Positions 47,619-56,848 of a stretch of DNA of 64,000 nt are shown one piece after another. The stretch spans positions 728,670 through 792,669 of the forward strand of contig NZ_JOMJ01000004.1 of the NCBI RefSeq assembly GCF_000711295.1, in the 5' to 3' direction. Position 1 is the first letter of the stretch. Each line of letters begins with the position of its first letter. This DNA comes from Desulfohalovibrio reitneri. Its GTDB lineage: Bacteria > Desulfobacterota > Desulfovibrionia > Desulfovibrionales > Desulfovibrionaceae. The position numbers and the translations under genes were made by a program. The notes below the pieces were generated by a model. That model was not told the DNA's origin and searched no databases. It saw only the letters and a program-made list of their open reading frames with translations.

Positions 47619-48757
47619 TGCATGGCGATTCAAGCGGCATAGGAGTGGATTCTGCGCTGGGCAGCGAGCAGGTCCTGGCCTACGCCCAGGATTTCGCGCG
47701 GGTCTGCGGCATGGAACGGGAGCGCCGTCGGGAACTCGAACGGCGCAACGCGGAATTGACGGCCATAATTGGGGCCATGGGCGAGGCGGTAGTGGTGACG
47801 GACGCCTCCATGCGCATTGTCTGGGCCAACCCGGTGGTGGAACGCATGGCGGGCTGTCCGCTTGCCGGTGAGGGGCTCTCCAAGGCGCTTCCCGAGGGGC
47901 AGCGGAGCCTCCGGCTGCTCGAGGAACTGGCCTCGACGGGCAAGGCGGACACGGAACTGGAATACGGCAAACGGGTCTATTCCGCCCGCGCCCGACGCTT
48001 CGATGAACAAGGCTGCGTGGTGGTCTTTACGGACATGACGGCGCGGCGCCGCGCGGAATCCATGAAGAACGAGTTTGTGGCCCTGCTTTCCCACGAGCTG
48101 AAGACGCCTCTCAACGGTATTCTCGGCTTCTCCGAGTTGCTGCGGGATGATGACGTCCCGGTGGAGGAGGTCAAGGAGTACTCAGGCTACATCCGCCGGC
48201 AAGCCAAGCAGATGCAGGAGACCGTGGAGAGCCTGCTGCGTTTCGCCGATCTGCACGGCGGCAGGATAGAGACTCGCAGTGATCAAGTCTCTGTCTTCAG
48301 CGCCGTCAAGGCTGCCCGCGACCAGGTCAAGGAGGAAGCGTCGCGCCGCAAGGCGTCTCTGCAACTGCGGCTCGTCGGCCCCGAGCCGAAAGTGCGGGGC
48401 AACCCCGAACTGCTGACCGATCTGTTCCGGCACCTGCTGCACAACGCAGTGGTCCACGCGGGAGGGATCATTCGTGTGGAGACCCAGCGGGACGGCGACT
48501 CAGTGCGTGTGGGCGTGTCGGACAACGGCCCCGGCATCGCCGAGGAGGACATGGACTGGGTGTTCCAGGGATTCTGTCAGGAGCAGGAGTTCCTCACCCG
48601 GGCCTGCCAGGGTCTCGGCTTGGGGCTGACCTTGGTGAAGCAGATCTGCCAACTGCACGACGGGGAAGTGGCCCTGCGAAACAGATCGGGAGGCGGACTT
48701 TGCTGCGTGGTGGTTCTGCCCCTGCCGGGAGAAGAAGAGGTTGAATCCAATGGATGA
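47618..48757 (+). CDS. PAS sensor histidine kinase
   Basis: A 379-residue cytoplasmic kinase. An N-terminal helix and PAS (about 50-140, IIGAMGEAVVVTDASMRIVWANP), HisKA with the phosphoacceptor in LLSHELKTPLNGILGF, HATPase with the degenerate but present N-box HLLHNAVVHAGG and DNGPGIAEED. It lies between two receiver genes, overlapping the first by a few bases and the second by eight. ATG 47618 or GTG 47615 could be the start. Confidence 0.88.
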   Translation: MHGDSSGIGVDSALGSEQVLAYAQDFARVCGMERERRRELERRNAELTAIIGAMGEAVVVTDASMRIVWANPVVERMAGCPLAGEGLSKALPEGQRSLRLLEELASTGKADTELEYGKRVYSARARRFDEQGCVVVFTDMTARRRAESMKNEFVALLSHELKTPLNGILGFSELLRDDDVPVEEVKEYSGYIRRQAKQMQETVESLLRFADLHGGRIETRSDQVSVFSAVKAARDQVKEEASRRKASLQLRLVGPEPKVRGNPELLTDLFRHLLHNAVVHAGGIIRVETQRDGDSVRVGVSDNGPGIAEEDMDWVFQGFCQEQEFLTRACQGLGLGLTLVKQICQLHDGEVALRNRSGGGLCCVVVLPLPGEEEVESNG

Positions 48758-49226
48758 CGTGCTGCAGCTCATCAACAACGGGGAGATCATCAAGCCGGTG
48801 CTGCTGTTGGTGGATGACCAGCCGGCCACTAGAAAGCTCGTGAAAACCTCGCTCAAGGACGCCATGTCCGGTTTCTTCAAGACCATCGACGTGACCAGCG
48901 TCAAGGGAGCCATACGCTCCATCGAGGAGCAGGAAACGTCCGGTTACGGCATCAGTTTCATCATTCTCGACTACACGTTGGACGATGGCCATTGCCTGCC
49001 CATCCTGGAACACATCCGGGAAAGGGGCTACAGCCACATCAAGGTCATGTTGCTGACGGGCAACGACGACACCACCGTGCTCAAACGGCTTCTTGGCTAT
49101 CCCAACGTGGTCTCGGCGGTCATCAAGCCGTTCACCATAGACAAGCTCCGCCGGGAGTTCATCCTGCATGCCTGCGCCTCGGGCGACGAGAACTGCACAC
49201 TTGTCTGCCGCAACTGCAACATTTGA
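48750..49226 (+). CDS. receiver protein with a four-cysteine C-terminal tail
   Basis: A 158-residue receiver: VLLLVDDQPATRKLV, phosphoacceptor region FIILDYTLDDGH, Thr/Lys positions LLTGNDD and VIKPFT. The C-terminus ends CASGDENCTLVCRNCNI, four Cys spaced C-x6-C-x3-C-x2-C, unusual for a CheY-type protein; it could bind Zn or an Fe-S/NO ligand, or form disulfides. The start is ATG 48750, with a TTG at 48741 as an alternative. It overlaps the kinase upstream. Confidence 0.82.
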   Translation: MDDVLQLINNGEIIKPVLLLVDDQPATRKLVKTSLKDAMSGFFKTIDVTSVKGAIRSIEEQETSGYGISFIILDYTLDDGHCLPILEHIRERGYSHIKVMLLTGNDDTTVLKRLLGYPNVVSAVIKPFTIDKLRREFILHACASGDENCTLVCRNCNI

Positions 49227-49229
49227 GGC

Positions 49230-50945
49230 TTGAAAGCCAGGGCGCGTCCCGTGAATACCGAACATGGCCGCAGGCCGCGTTTATTCCGGCGTTCGAGCGT
49301 GTTCTTGGCCGCGGCCGGTTTTTCGGCCTGGCCGGAATGGGCGCGGGCGGAAGGTGGCGCGCTAAGCCGGGCGCTTCTTTTCGCAGACTACGGCGCTGTC
49401 TTGCCCTGGCTCCTGGCGATCGCCACGGTTTTCTTCGCGCTTTCTCTCGGCATGTGGCTGCATTGGCTGGCCATGCGGCGCAAGGTCGAGGGGGAGGTCG
49501 CCAGGTCCAGGGCCCTCCTGGAGAGCGTGCCGGACGCCATTTTCGTGGTGGAAGAACAGGGCCGTGTGGTGGATGTCAACCAGGCCGCTGTGGGCAAGTA
49601 TGGCTACACTCGGGCGGAGATGCTGGCCATGCGGGCCTCGGACCTCAACGTGCCGGAGCGTTTGGAGTGGGTGCGACAGACCCGGGAACGCATTTACGAC
49701 AGGGGCGATTTTTCCTTTGAAAGCCTGCATGTGGACAAGCTGGGCGACGTGTTCCCGGTGGAAGTGAACGCCAAGGTCGCGCACATCGGTGGGCGCGACC
49801 TGGAGATTGCCGTGGTGCGCGACCTGCGCCAGCGCAGAAAGGTGGAGCGGAGGGCCGCGCTCCTCGCGGCCATCGTGGACTCCGCAGAGGACGCCATTGT
49901 GGGCACGGACACGAGAGGCAGGGTGCTCAGTTGGAACGCTGGGGCGGAGCGGCTGTACGGCTGGACCTCCGAAGATGCGGTGGGCCGGGAGATAGGATTT
50001 GTCCTGCCGCCGGAGGAGGCTGACAGAGCGCGGGAAAGGTTGCGGGGGGTCCTGCGCAACGGCCGATCCATGCGCTACGAGACCAAACGTCGCCGCAGGG
50101 ACGGTCGCGAGGTGGACGTGATGGTCACGCTTGGACTCATGCGGGACATCAACACAGGGGGAACGCTTGGCCTGTCGGCCATTGTGAGGGATCTGACTGA
50201 ACGCAACAAGCTCATATCGCAACTGCGAGGAAAGGTCGCGGAGTTGCAGCGCTCCAACAAGGAGTTGGAGGACTTCGCCTTCATCGCCTCGCATGACCTG
50301 CAGGAGCCGCTGCGCAAGATATCCTCCTACAGCGGCCTGCTTTTGGAGGAGGCGGGTACGGAGCTCGGAGACGACGCCAAAACCTACCTGGATGCCGTCT
50401 GCCGGGCGGCCATGCGCATGAGCGACCTGGTGGACGGCCTGCTGGAGTTGTCCCGGGTTACAACCAGGGGAAGGGAGTTCGAGAGGTTGGATCTGGGGGA
50501 AGTGGTGCATGACGCCTTGGACTCCCTTGAGGTGCGCATCCGGGAAACGGAGGCCAGCATCAAGGTGGAAGGGCTTCCCGAGATAACCGGAGACCGGGAC
50601 CAGATGCGGCGTCTCTTGGAGAACCTCGTTTCCAACTCCTTGAAGTATCGCCACCCGGAGCGTCGGCCGGAGATCGATATCCGGGCCGAGGAAAGCGAAG
50701 AAACAGTGAGCCTGGTGGTCTCGGACAACGGCACGGGGTTCGAGGAAAAGCACGCCGATTCGATTTTCAAGCCGTTCAGTCGCCTGGTTGGACGGTCCGA
50801 CCAGGACGGCAGCGGCATCGGCCTGGCCATCAGCCGCAAGATAGTCACCCGGCACGGCGGCAGGCTGACAGCCCACGGCAAACCCGGCGAGGGGGCCAGA
50901 TTCCGAATCGACCTCCCGGTGAACAACAAGGCGGAGGCCTCATGA
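49230..50945 (+). CDS. membrane-anchored sensor histidine kinase with two PAS domains
   Basis: A protein of about 571 residues with an N-terminal hydrophobic stretch (SVFLAAAGFSAWPEWARA) and a membrane helix (YGAVLPWLLAIATVFFALSLGMWL), two PAS domains (about 95-205 and 215-335), then HisKA of the phytochrome-like type with FIASHDLQEPLRKI and HATPase with NSLKYRHPERR, DNGTGFEEKHADSIFKPF and GSGIGLAIS. The start is probably TTG 49230 or GTG 49251; no strong site. Its stop overlaps the receiver gene at 50942 (ATGA). Confidence 0.87.
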   Translation: MKARARPVNTEHGRRPRLFRRSSVFLAAAGFSAWPEWARAEGGALSRALLFADYGAVLPWLLAIATVFFALSLGMWLHWLAMRRKVEGEVARSRALLESVPDAIFVVEEQGRVVDVNQAAVGKYGYTRAEMLAMRASDLNVPERLEWVRQTRERIYDRGDFSFESLHVDKLGDVFPVEVNAKVAHIGGRDLEIAVVRDLRQRRKVERRAALLAAIVDSAEDAIVGTDTRGRVLSWNAGAERLYGWTSEDAVGREIGFVLPPEEADRARERLRGVLRNGRSMRYETKRRRRDGREVDVMVTLGLMRDINTGGTLGLSAIVRDLTERNKLISQLRGKVAELQRSNKELEDFAFIASHDLQEPLRKISSYSGLLLEEAGTELGDDAKTYLDAVCRAAMRMSDLVDGLLELSRVTTRGREFERLDLGEVVHDALDSLEVRIRETEASIKVEGLPEITGDRDQMRRLLENLVSNSLKYRHPERRPEIDIRAEESEETVSLVVSDNGTGFEEKHADSIFKPFSRLVGRSDQDGSGIGLAISRKIVTRHGGRLTAHGKPGEGARFRIDLPVNNKAEAS

Positions 50946-51391
50946 ACAGGCGATCGATCAACATTCTCATCGCGGATGACGACGACGAAGACGTCCTCCT
51001 CGTCAGGACGTCCTTCAGCCGCGCCGGACTCATCAACCCGCTGCATCACGTGCGGGACGGGGAGGAATTGCTGGCTTATCTGCGGGGAGAGGACGGGTTC
51101 GTCGACCGCACCGTCCATCCCTACCCGGGGGTGGTGCTTTTGGATCTGAACATGCCGCGCATGGACGGACGCGAGGCGCTCGAGGAGATTAAATCCGACC
51201 CGGAATTGTGCAAGCTGCCGGTCATTGTCCTCACGACATCCAAGTCGGACGAGGACATCCTGCAAAGTTACCGTCTGGGGGTTAACTCCTTCATCCGAAA
51301 ACCTGTGGAATTCAGTGAGTTCGTGACCAAGATGCGGGTGCTGGGGGCCTACTGGCTGGACATCGTGGAGTTGCCGGAGGAAGCGCGATGA
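50942..51391 (+). CDS. Rcp1-like single-domain response regulator
   Basis: A 149-residue receiver of the subclass that pairs with phytochrome-like kinases: ILIADDDDEDVLLVRTSF, VVLLDLNMPRMDGREALEEIK, VLTTSKSDEDILQSYRLGVNSFIRKPVEF. It overlaps the kinase upstream by four bases and the kinase downstream by four bases. It likely accepts phosphate from the kinase at 49230, whose HisKA is of the matching kind. Confidence 0.9.
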   Translation: MNRRSINILIADDDDEDVLLVRTSFSRAGLINPLHHVRDGEELLAYLRGEDGFVDRTVHPYPGVVLLDLNMPRMDGREALEEIKSDPELCKLPVIVLTTSKSDEDILQSYRLGVNSFIRKPVEFSEFVTKMRVLGAYWLDIVELPEEAR

Positions 51392-53703
51392 GCGGCGAGA
51401 TCAGGGTGCTCATCGTGGACGACGACCCGGAGGACGCCTTTCTGCTGCAGCGGTATTTGCAGGGGGATCCGTCTGGAACGCTCATACGCTGCACCACCTG
51501 CCGGGAGCCGGAAAAGGCGCTTGATCAGTTGCGCGGCGGAGGATTCGACGTCTGCTTTCTGGACTATCTGCTGGGCGGCGCCACAGGCCTTGACCTCATC
51601 CAGAAGGCGGCGGACGAGGAAATCGACGTGCCGCTCATCCTGCTCACCGGCCAGGGTGACGAGGAAGTGGCCGCCAGCGCCCTGAAAGCCGGGGCCAGGG
51701 ACTACCTGACCAAGCGTGATCTCTCCAGGCGCACCGCCTCGTCGTCCCTGCGCCACGTCTTGGAGCTGGCCGAGCGGGAGCGGCGGGAACGGGAAGCGCA
51801 GGAGGAAGTGAGATCAGCCAAGGCGCTGGTGGAGGGAACCTTCCACGCCCTGCAAGACCTGCTTGTGGTCATGGACAGGGAGCACCGCATTGTCTTCAGC
51901 AACTGGAAGTCGCTTGAAGACCGGTATCCCCTCTGGCGCGATGATCCTGAAATGTTTTGCTACGCGTGTTTTTTCGGCGAGTCCGCGCCTTGCGATGACT
52001 GCCCGGTGGAGATGGTGTTCCGCACCGGAGAGGCGGTCAGCGGCATCGAGATGGAAATGGGGGACAGGGTCATGGAGGTCTCTGTTTCCCCCATTCTCGA
52101 CCGCCAGGGCAACGTGGACCGCGTGGTGGAGCACTTGCGCGACGTGACGGAACGCCGCCAGGCGGAAGAGAAGCTCGTGGAGTCCGAGCGGCGGTACCGC
52201 ACCCTCTTCGAGCACTCTCAGGACGGCATCGCCATCTATCAGCGCAAAAGCGGCAGGCACGGCTTCAAGCTGGTGGACTGCAACCAGACCTTCGTGGACC
52301 TTTCCGGCCGAAGCAAGGAGGATCTGCTCAGGGTGGAGGACATCCGGCTGCTGCAGATGACCGGCGGGGACGAACCGCGAGGCGGCTCGGGCACAGGACC
52401 GCTGACAGGCACGTACTCCTGGCAACGGCCGGACGGCAGGGAAAACCACGTTGAATACAGCCTTGTGCCTGTGCGGCTGCAGGGAAGGGTGCACTACTAC
52501 GGTATCGAGCGGGACGTGACCGAGCGCATCCTCAACCAGCGCAAACTCCAGGATCACCAGCGTGAACTGGAGCAAGCGGTTGATGAGCGGACAAAGGAAC
52601 TCGGCAAGGCGCTGTTTCAGGCCGAACTGACCAGGGACAGGCTGGATCTCATTTTGCGCTCCATGGGCGACGGATTGTTGGTGCTGGACGAGATGGGGCG
52701 CGTGGAGAGCATCAACTCCCAGGCCTGCGGGATGCTGGAGAGGCCTATGGAGGAGGCGGTTGGCGCTCCGGCTGTGGATCTCTTCGGCGACGGCGGCAAC
52801 CGGGCTCGGTTCGAGGCCATCATGGACAAGACGGCAAGCGGCCTCCCGGCCACGGGGGAGTTGGGCCTACCTGGCAACGGCGAGGGTGCGAAAAGGCACA
52901 TCCGGTCTGTGGCTTCACCGCTGGTGGAAGGGGATATCATGCGCGGTTCTGTGGTAATCCTCCATGACATGACCCGGGAGCGGGAGCTGGACACCATGAA
53001 GACGGAGTTCATTTCCACGGCCGCCCATGAGTTGCGGACTCCCATGACCAACATCCAGGGATTTTCCGAACTGCTGCTCATGCGCAAGGACTTCAGCCCG
53101 CAGCAGCAAGAGGAGTTTCTCCGCCTCATCAACGACAGTTCGGTCGTCCTCTCCAAGATCATCACCGACCTGCTGGACGTCTCCAGGGTGGAGTCGGGCA
53201 AGGGCCTGTCCATGCGGCTCGCCAAACGGGACCTGCGTAATGTGGTGGAGCGGAAGATGGCCACGTATCGCGCCCAGAAGCCGGAATACCGATTCCAGGC
53301 TTCCATACCTGATGAACGCTGCATGGCTTTTTTCGACGAAAACCGTGTGGATCAGATTCTGGAAAACCTCTTGAGCAACGCGGTCAAATATTCTCCGGAC
53401 GGCAGCAACGTGCGTCTCGACGTCCGCTGTGACGGCGGATGGCGGATATTTTCAGTGGCTGACGAGGGGGGCGGCATGACCGAGGAGGAGAAGCGCCGCA
53501 TTTTCGAGCGTTTTTATCGTGGCCGCGCTTCCACCGGAAACGTGCTGGGCAGCGGCCTGGGCATGAGCATCGTCAAGCACATAGTCGACGGCCACGGCGG
53601 CTCAATCGAGGTGGAAAGCGAACTGGGACGGGGGACCACGGTCACGGTTCGGCTGCCCGGCGAGCCGGAGATGGCTCCGAGTGAGGCCGCCGGCACCGAT
53701 TGA
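51388..53703 (+). CDS. REC-PAS-PAS-PAS histidine kinase
   Basis: A 771-residue cytoplasmic hybrid. An N-terminal receiver with VLIVDDDPEDAFLLQ and CFLDYLLGGATGL is followed by three PAS domains (about 150-260, 270-385 and 415-530), HisKA with the phosphoacceptor in TAAHELRTPMTNIQGF and HATPase with SNAVKYSPDGS, DEGGGMTEEEK and GLGMSIV. The first PAS contains CYACFFGESAPCDDC, a pair of CxxC-type clusters seen in redox-sensing PAS domains of delta proteobacteria. Closes the signalling run. Confidence 0.88.
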   Translation: MSGEIRVLIVDDDPEDAFLLQRYLQGDPSGTLIRCTTCREPEKALDQLRGGGFDVCFLDYLLGGATGLDLIQKAADEEIDVPLILLTGQGDEEVAASALKAGARDYLTKRDLSRRTASSSLRHVLELAERERREREAQEEVRSAKALVEGTFHALQDLLVVMDREHRIVFSNWKSLEDRYPLWRDDPEMFCYACFFGESAPCDDCPVEMVFRTGEAVSGIEMEMGDRVMEVSVSPILDRQGNVDRVVEHLRDVTERRQAEEKLVESERRYRTLFEHSQDGIAIYQRKSGRHGFKLVDCNQTFVDLSGRSKEDLLRVEDIRLLQMTGGDEPRGGSGTGPLTGTYSWQRPDGRENHVEYSLVPVRLQGRVHYYGIERDVTERILNQRKLQDHQRELEQAVDERTKELGKALFQAELTRDRLDLILRSMGDGLLVLDEMGRVESINSQACGMLERPMEEAVGAPAVDLFGDGGNRARFEAIMDKTASGLPATGELGLPGNGEGAKRHIRSVASPLVEGDIMRGSVVILHDMTRERELDTMKTEFISTAAHELRTPMTNIQGFSELLLMRKDFSPQQQEEFLRLINDSSVVLSKIITDLLDVSRVESGKGLSMRLAKRDLRNVVERKMATYRAQKPEYRFQASIPDERCMAFFDENRVDQILENLLSNAVKYSPDGSNVRLDVRCDGGWRIFSVADEGGGMTEEEKRRIFERFYRGRASTGNVLGSGLGMSIVKHIVDGHGGSIEVESELGRGTTVTVRLPGEPEMAPSEAAGTD

Positions 53704-53734
53704 CCGCCTCCCGGGCCCCTGCTATCGGCTCTGG

Positions 53735-55594
53735 ATGGGGTACGCCAACCTTCGCCAATGCTTGCGTGATCTGGAAGCCAGGGGAGACCTGGTCCGCGTC
53801 GAAACACCCGTGAATCCGGTTCTGGAGGCGGGCGTCATCCAGCGCCGCGCCTTCCGCAAGGGATCGCCCGCCCTGCTATTCGAACGGGTGGAGGGCACTC
53901 CCTTTCCGATGGTGGCCAACCTTTTCGGCACCCGCGAGCGCATCCGTTACCTCTTTCGCGACACTCTGCGCACGGTGGAGACGCTGCTGCGCTTCAAGGC
54001 CGACCCCATGGCGCAGCTGGCGGCCTCCCTCAAGCGCCCCTGGAGCTGTCTGCCCCTGCCGCGCTCGTTGCTGCACACCATGCCCAAGACGGTGGCGGAC
54101 GGCCCCATTCTGCGCGGCTCAACACGTCTTTCCCAGCTTCCTCGCCTGATCTCCTGGCCCAAGGACGGCGGGGGATACGTCACCCTGCCTCAGGTGTATA
54201 CGGAGAACCCGGCTGCGCCGGGATTCTCCGGCTCCAACCTGGGCATGTACCGGGTGCAGCTCACCGGCGAACCGTTCCAGCCGGACCGGGAGGCAGGGCT
54301 GCACTACCAGATTCACCGGGGTATCGGCCCTCACCACGCCGAGGCGCTGCGTCGCGGCGATCGGCTGCCCGTAAACGTCTTCATCGGCGGCCCTCCGGCC
54401 ATGACCCTGGCCGCTGTCATGCCGCTGCCGGAGGGTATTCCCGAGCTTCTTTTCGCCGGCGTTCTGGGCGGGCGGCGGCCGGCCATGGTCAAGCCGGACG
54501 GCGCGGACCTGCCCATGCCCGCAGAGGCTGACTTCTGCATCCAGGGCTATGTGGAACCGGGAAACGCCAAACCGGAAGGCCCATTCGGCGATCATCTGGG
54601 GTATTACAGCCTGGCCCACGACTTCCCGGTCATGACCGTGGAGAAAGTGCATTGCAGGCCCGACGCGGTCTGGCCATTCACCACAGTGGGCCGTCCGCCG
54701 CAGGAGGACACGGTTTTCGGCGAGTTCATCCACGAGTTGACCGCCGACTTGGTGCCCACGGTCTTTTCAGGGGTGCATGAGGTGCACGCCGTGGACGCGG
54801 CCGGGGTGCATCCCCTGCTTCTGGCTGTTGGCAGCGAACGCTACGTCCCCTACGCCGAGGAGCGCATTCCCCAGGAACTGCTGACCTGCGCCATGTCCCT
54901 GTTGGGCACCACCCAGACATCGCTGTCCAAATACGTGCTTATCGCCGCCAGGGAGGACAGCGGTTTGGTCAACGCCCACGATGTGCCGCGCTTTTTGGCC
55001 CACATGCTCCAGCGGACGGATTTCTCCCGTGACCTGCACTTTATCACCCGCACCACCATGGACACGCTGGACTACTCAGGCATCAGTCTCAACCAGGGAT
55101 CCAAGCTGGTTTGGGCGGCGGCCGGGAATCCCAGGCGCGACCTTGCCGGCCGTCTTCCGGACGGCTTCGGTCTGCCCGAGCCCTTCGGTGGGGCGCGGGT
55201 GTTCACTTCGGGCGTGGTGGTGATGCAGGGGCCTCCTCACGGCGCGGGATGCGACCGGCACGACCAGCGCATGCAGCGTTTGGCCAAGGCCCTTGGGGAG
55301 CAGGGCGGGCTGGAGGAACTGCCACTCTTCGTGGTGGCTGACGACGCCGAATTCACCTCGGCCAACTGGGACAATTTTCTGTGGGTGACGTTCACCCGCT
55401 CCGACCCGGCCACGGACATGTACGGAGGGGGATCGTTCACTCACTGTAAGCATTGGGGATGCCGAGGGCCGCTGGTCATCGACGCCCGCCTCAAGACCTA
55501 TCATGCCCCTCCGCTGGAGCCGGACCCGGAGATTGAGCGGAAGGTGGACGCCATGGCCGCGCCAGGCGGTCCGCTGCACGGCCTTATCGACTGA
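53735..55594 (+). CDS. UbiD family decarboxylase (prFMN-dependent)
   Basis: A 619-residue enzyme of the UbiD/MqnL type with FSGSNLGMYRVQLTGE, IHRGIGPHHAEA, EGPFGDHLGYYSLAHDFPV and IGGPPAMTLAAVMPL. These fit the prenylated-FMN decarboxylases that act on aromatic or quinone precursors. In sulfate reducers using the futalosine menaquinone route, a UbiD homologue decarboxylates the naphthoate precursor, which is a plausible role here. It starts at ATG 53735, 31 bases after the kinase. It overlaps the convergent hydrolase gene by 11 bases. Confidence 0.85.
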   Translation: MGYANLRQCLRDLEARGDLVRVETPVNPVLEAGVIQRRAFRKGSPALLFERVEGTPFPMVANLFGTRERIRYLFRDTLRTVETLLRFKADPMAQLAASLKRPWSCLPLPRSLLHTMPKTVADGPILRGSTRLSQLPRLISWPKDGGGYVTLPQVYTENPAAPGFSGSNLGMYRVQLTGEPFQPDREAGLHYQIHRGIGPHHAEALRRGDRLPVNVFIGGPPAMTLAAVMPLPEGIPELLFAGVLGGRRPAMVKPDGADLPMPAEADFCIQGYVEPGNAKPEGPFGDHLGYYSLAHDFPVMTVEKVHCRPDAVWPFTTVGRPPQEDTVFGEFIHELTADLVPTVFSGVHEVHAVDAAGVHPLLLAVGSERYVPYAEERIPQELLTCAMSLLGTTQTSLSKYVLIAAREDSGLVNAHDVPRFLAHMLQRTDFSRDLHFITRTTMDTLDYSGISLNQGSKLVWAAAGNPRRDLAGRLPDGFGLPEPFGGARVFTSGVVVMQGPPHGAGCDRHDQRMQRLAKALGEQGGLEELPLFVVADDAEFTSANWDNFLWVTFTRSDPATDMYGGGSFTHCKHWGCRGPLVIDARLKTYHAPPLEPDPEIERKVDAMAAPGGPLHGLID

Positions 55595-56435
55595 TTGTCC
55601 GGCGCAGGAAATCAGTCACCATCTCTACGGTGCGGCGATCGTGCAGCATGGCGATATGGTTGATGGGCCCGGTTTCGGCCCACTCCCACCCCTCGGGGGG
55701 CAGGAGTGCCCTCGGCGGTAGCACGAAGTTGTCCATGGGCGTTGCCAGTGCCAGTCTGGGCACCTTCACCGCGGGCCGGGAAGGGCAGAAGCGCTCGATT
55801 TCAGGGGAATCCAGCCGGATGGTGTCCGTGATGGGTCCCCAGCCGAAGGCGGTCAGGCGGCTGCCCCTGTGCGGGGTGCCCAGGGAAACGGCCGCCCGGG
55901 TACGCTGGGCGATGTCCGGCTCGGCCAGACAAGCCCGGACCATCAGCCCGCCCAGGCTGTGTCCCACAAGCAGGGCGTCGCGTCCGGGGCGCTCGTCCAG
56001 GGCGCGCCGCACCTTGCGCTTCACTTCTTCCACCGCCTTGTTCATGGGGGCGAACCAGCAACGGTATCCGATGCGGACTTGGTCCGTGAACCCCGCCCGC
56101 TCGAAACGCGGTCCGTGGAACACCCAGGCCGAAGGGGAGTGGTACAGGCCGTGGATGCAAATGAGCACCGGTCCGCGCGCATCCGGCCGCTCCCGGCCGA
56201 ACCAGGGAAGGCGGTGGGCGTGGTAGGTGAGCACCACCAGGAACTGGGTGCCCATGGCTCGCAACAGGCCGGTGGCGAAGAGCAGGGGGAGACAGCCCCG
56301 GGAGCGCAATTTGCGGGCATGCTCCGTGCCGGAAATCTCGTACCAGAGCAGGGCGTGGGTCACAGTGGAGACGAACAGGGCTTCCGCGATCAGCAGGGCG
56401 GCCAGAATGGCCAGGATGGTCAGCAGGGTCCACAT
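55584..56435 (-). CDS. membrane-anchored alpha/beta hydrolase (lipase-like)
   Basis: A 283-residue protein with an N-terminal membrane helix (LLTILAILAALLIAEALFV), an oxyanion segment ICIHGLYHSPSAW, and the nucleophile elbow VGHSLGGLM. The catalytic His is likely in INHIAMLHD. The substrate is unknown; a lipase-like esterase acting near the membrane is the best inference. AGGAAAG precedes the ATG at 56435. It stands alone on the minus strand between UbiD and csaA. Confidence 0.85.
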   Translation of the reverse strand: MWTLLTILAILAALLIAEALFVSTVTHALLWYEISGTEHARKLRSRGCLPLLFATGLLRAMGTQFLVVLTYHAHRLPWFGRERPDARGPVLICIHGLYHSPSAWVFHGPRFERAGFTDQVRIGYRCWFAPMNKAVEEVKRKVRRALDERPGRDALLVGHSLGGLMVRACLAEPDIAQRTRAAVSLGTPHRGSRLTAFGWGPITDTIRLDSPEIERFCPSRPAVKVPRLALATPMDNFVLPPRALLPPEGWEWAETGPINHIAMLHDRRTVEMVTDFLRRTISR

Positions 56436-56518
56436 GATTTCTTTCCTGCCGCAAAGCCGGGCGCTTGTCACCTTGTGGGCGGTATATTACGCACCAGAGT
56501 TTCATCGGGAGAGACGTC

Positions 56519-56848
56519 ATGCAATCCGACGCGTTTTTTCAGGCCGAACTGCGAGTGGGGCGGGTTGTGTCCGTCGAGCCTTTCCCGGAGGCGCGGAAGC
56601 CAGCCTACAAACTGGTTGTGGATTTCGGGGAGGGCCTGGGAGAAAAGCGATCCAGCGCCCAACTAACCGATTTCTATTCGCCGGATGACCTGCTCGGCCG
56701 CCAGGTGGTGGCCGTGACCAACCTGCCGCCGCGCCTCATTGGCGGATTTGTCAGCGAGGTGCTCGTGCTGGGAGTGCCCGGCGAAGAGGGCGGCGTGGTG
56801 CTGCTTGAACCGGAACGGCCCGTGGCCGAAGGGGTAAAGGTGTATTGA
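56519..56848 (+). CDS. csaA: CsaA-like tRNA-binding domain protein
   Basis: A 109-residue protein of the EMAPII/CsaA fold: FFQAELRVGRVVSVEPFPEARKPAYKLVVDFG, KRSSAQLTDFYSPDDLLGRQVVAVTNLPPR, and VLVLGVPGEEGGVVLLEP. CsaA is a small dimeric tRNA-binding protein with chaperone-like and export activity. The length is that of CsaA. Its stop overlaps the DUF1786 start (TGATG). Likely cytoplasmic. Confidence 0.9.
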   Translation: MQSDAFFQAELRVGRVVSVEPFPEARKPAYKLVVDFGEGLGEKRSSAQLTDFYSPDDLLGRQVVAVTNLPPRLIGGFVSEVLVLGVPGEEGGVVLLEPERPVAEGVKVY

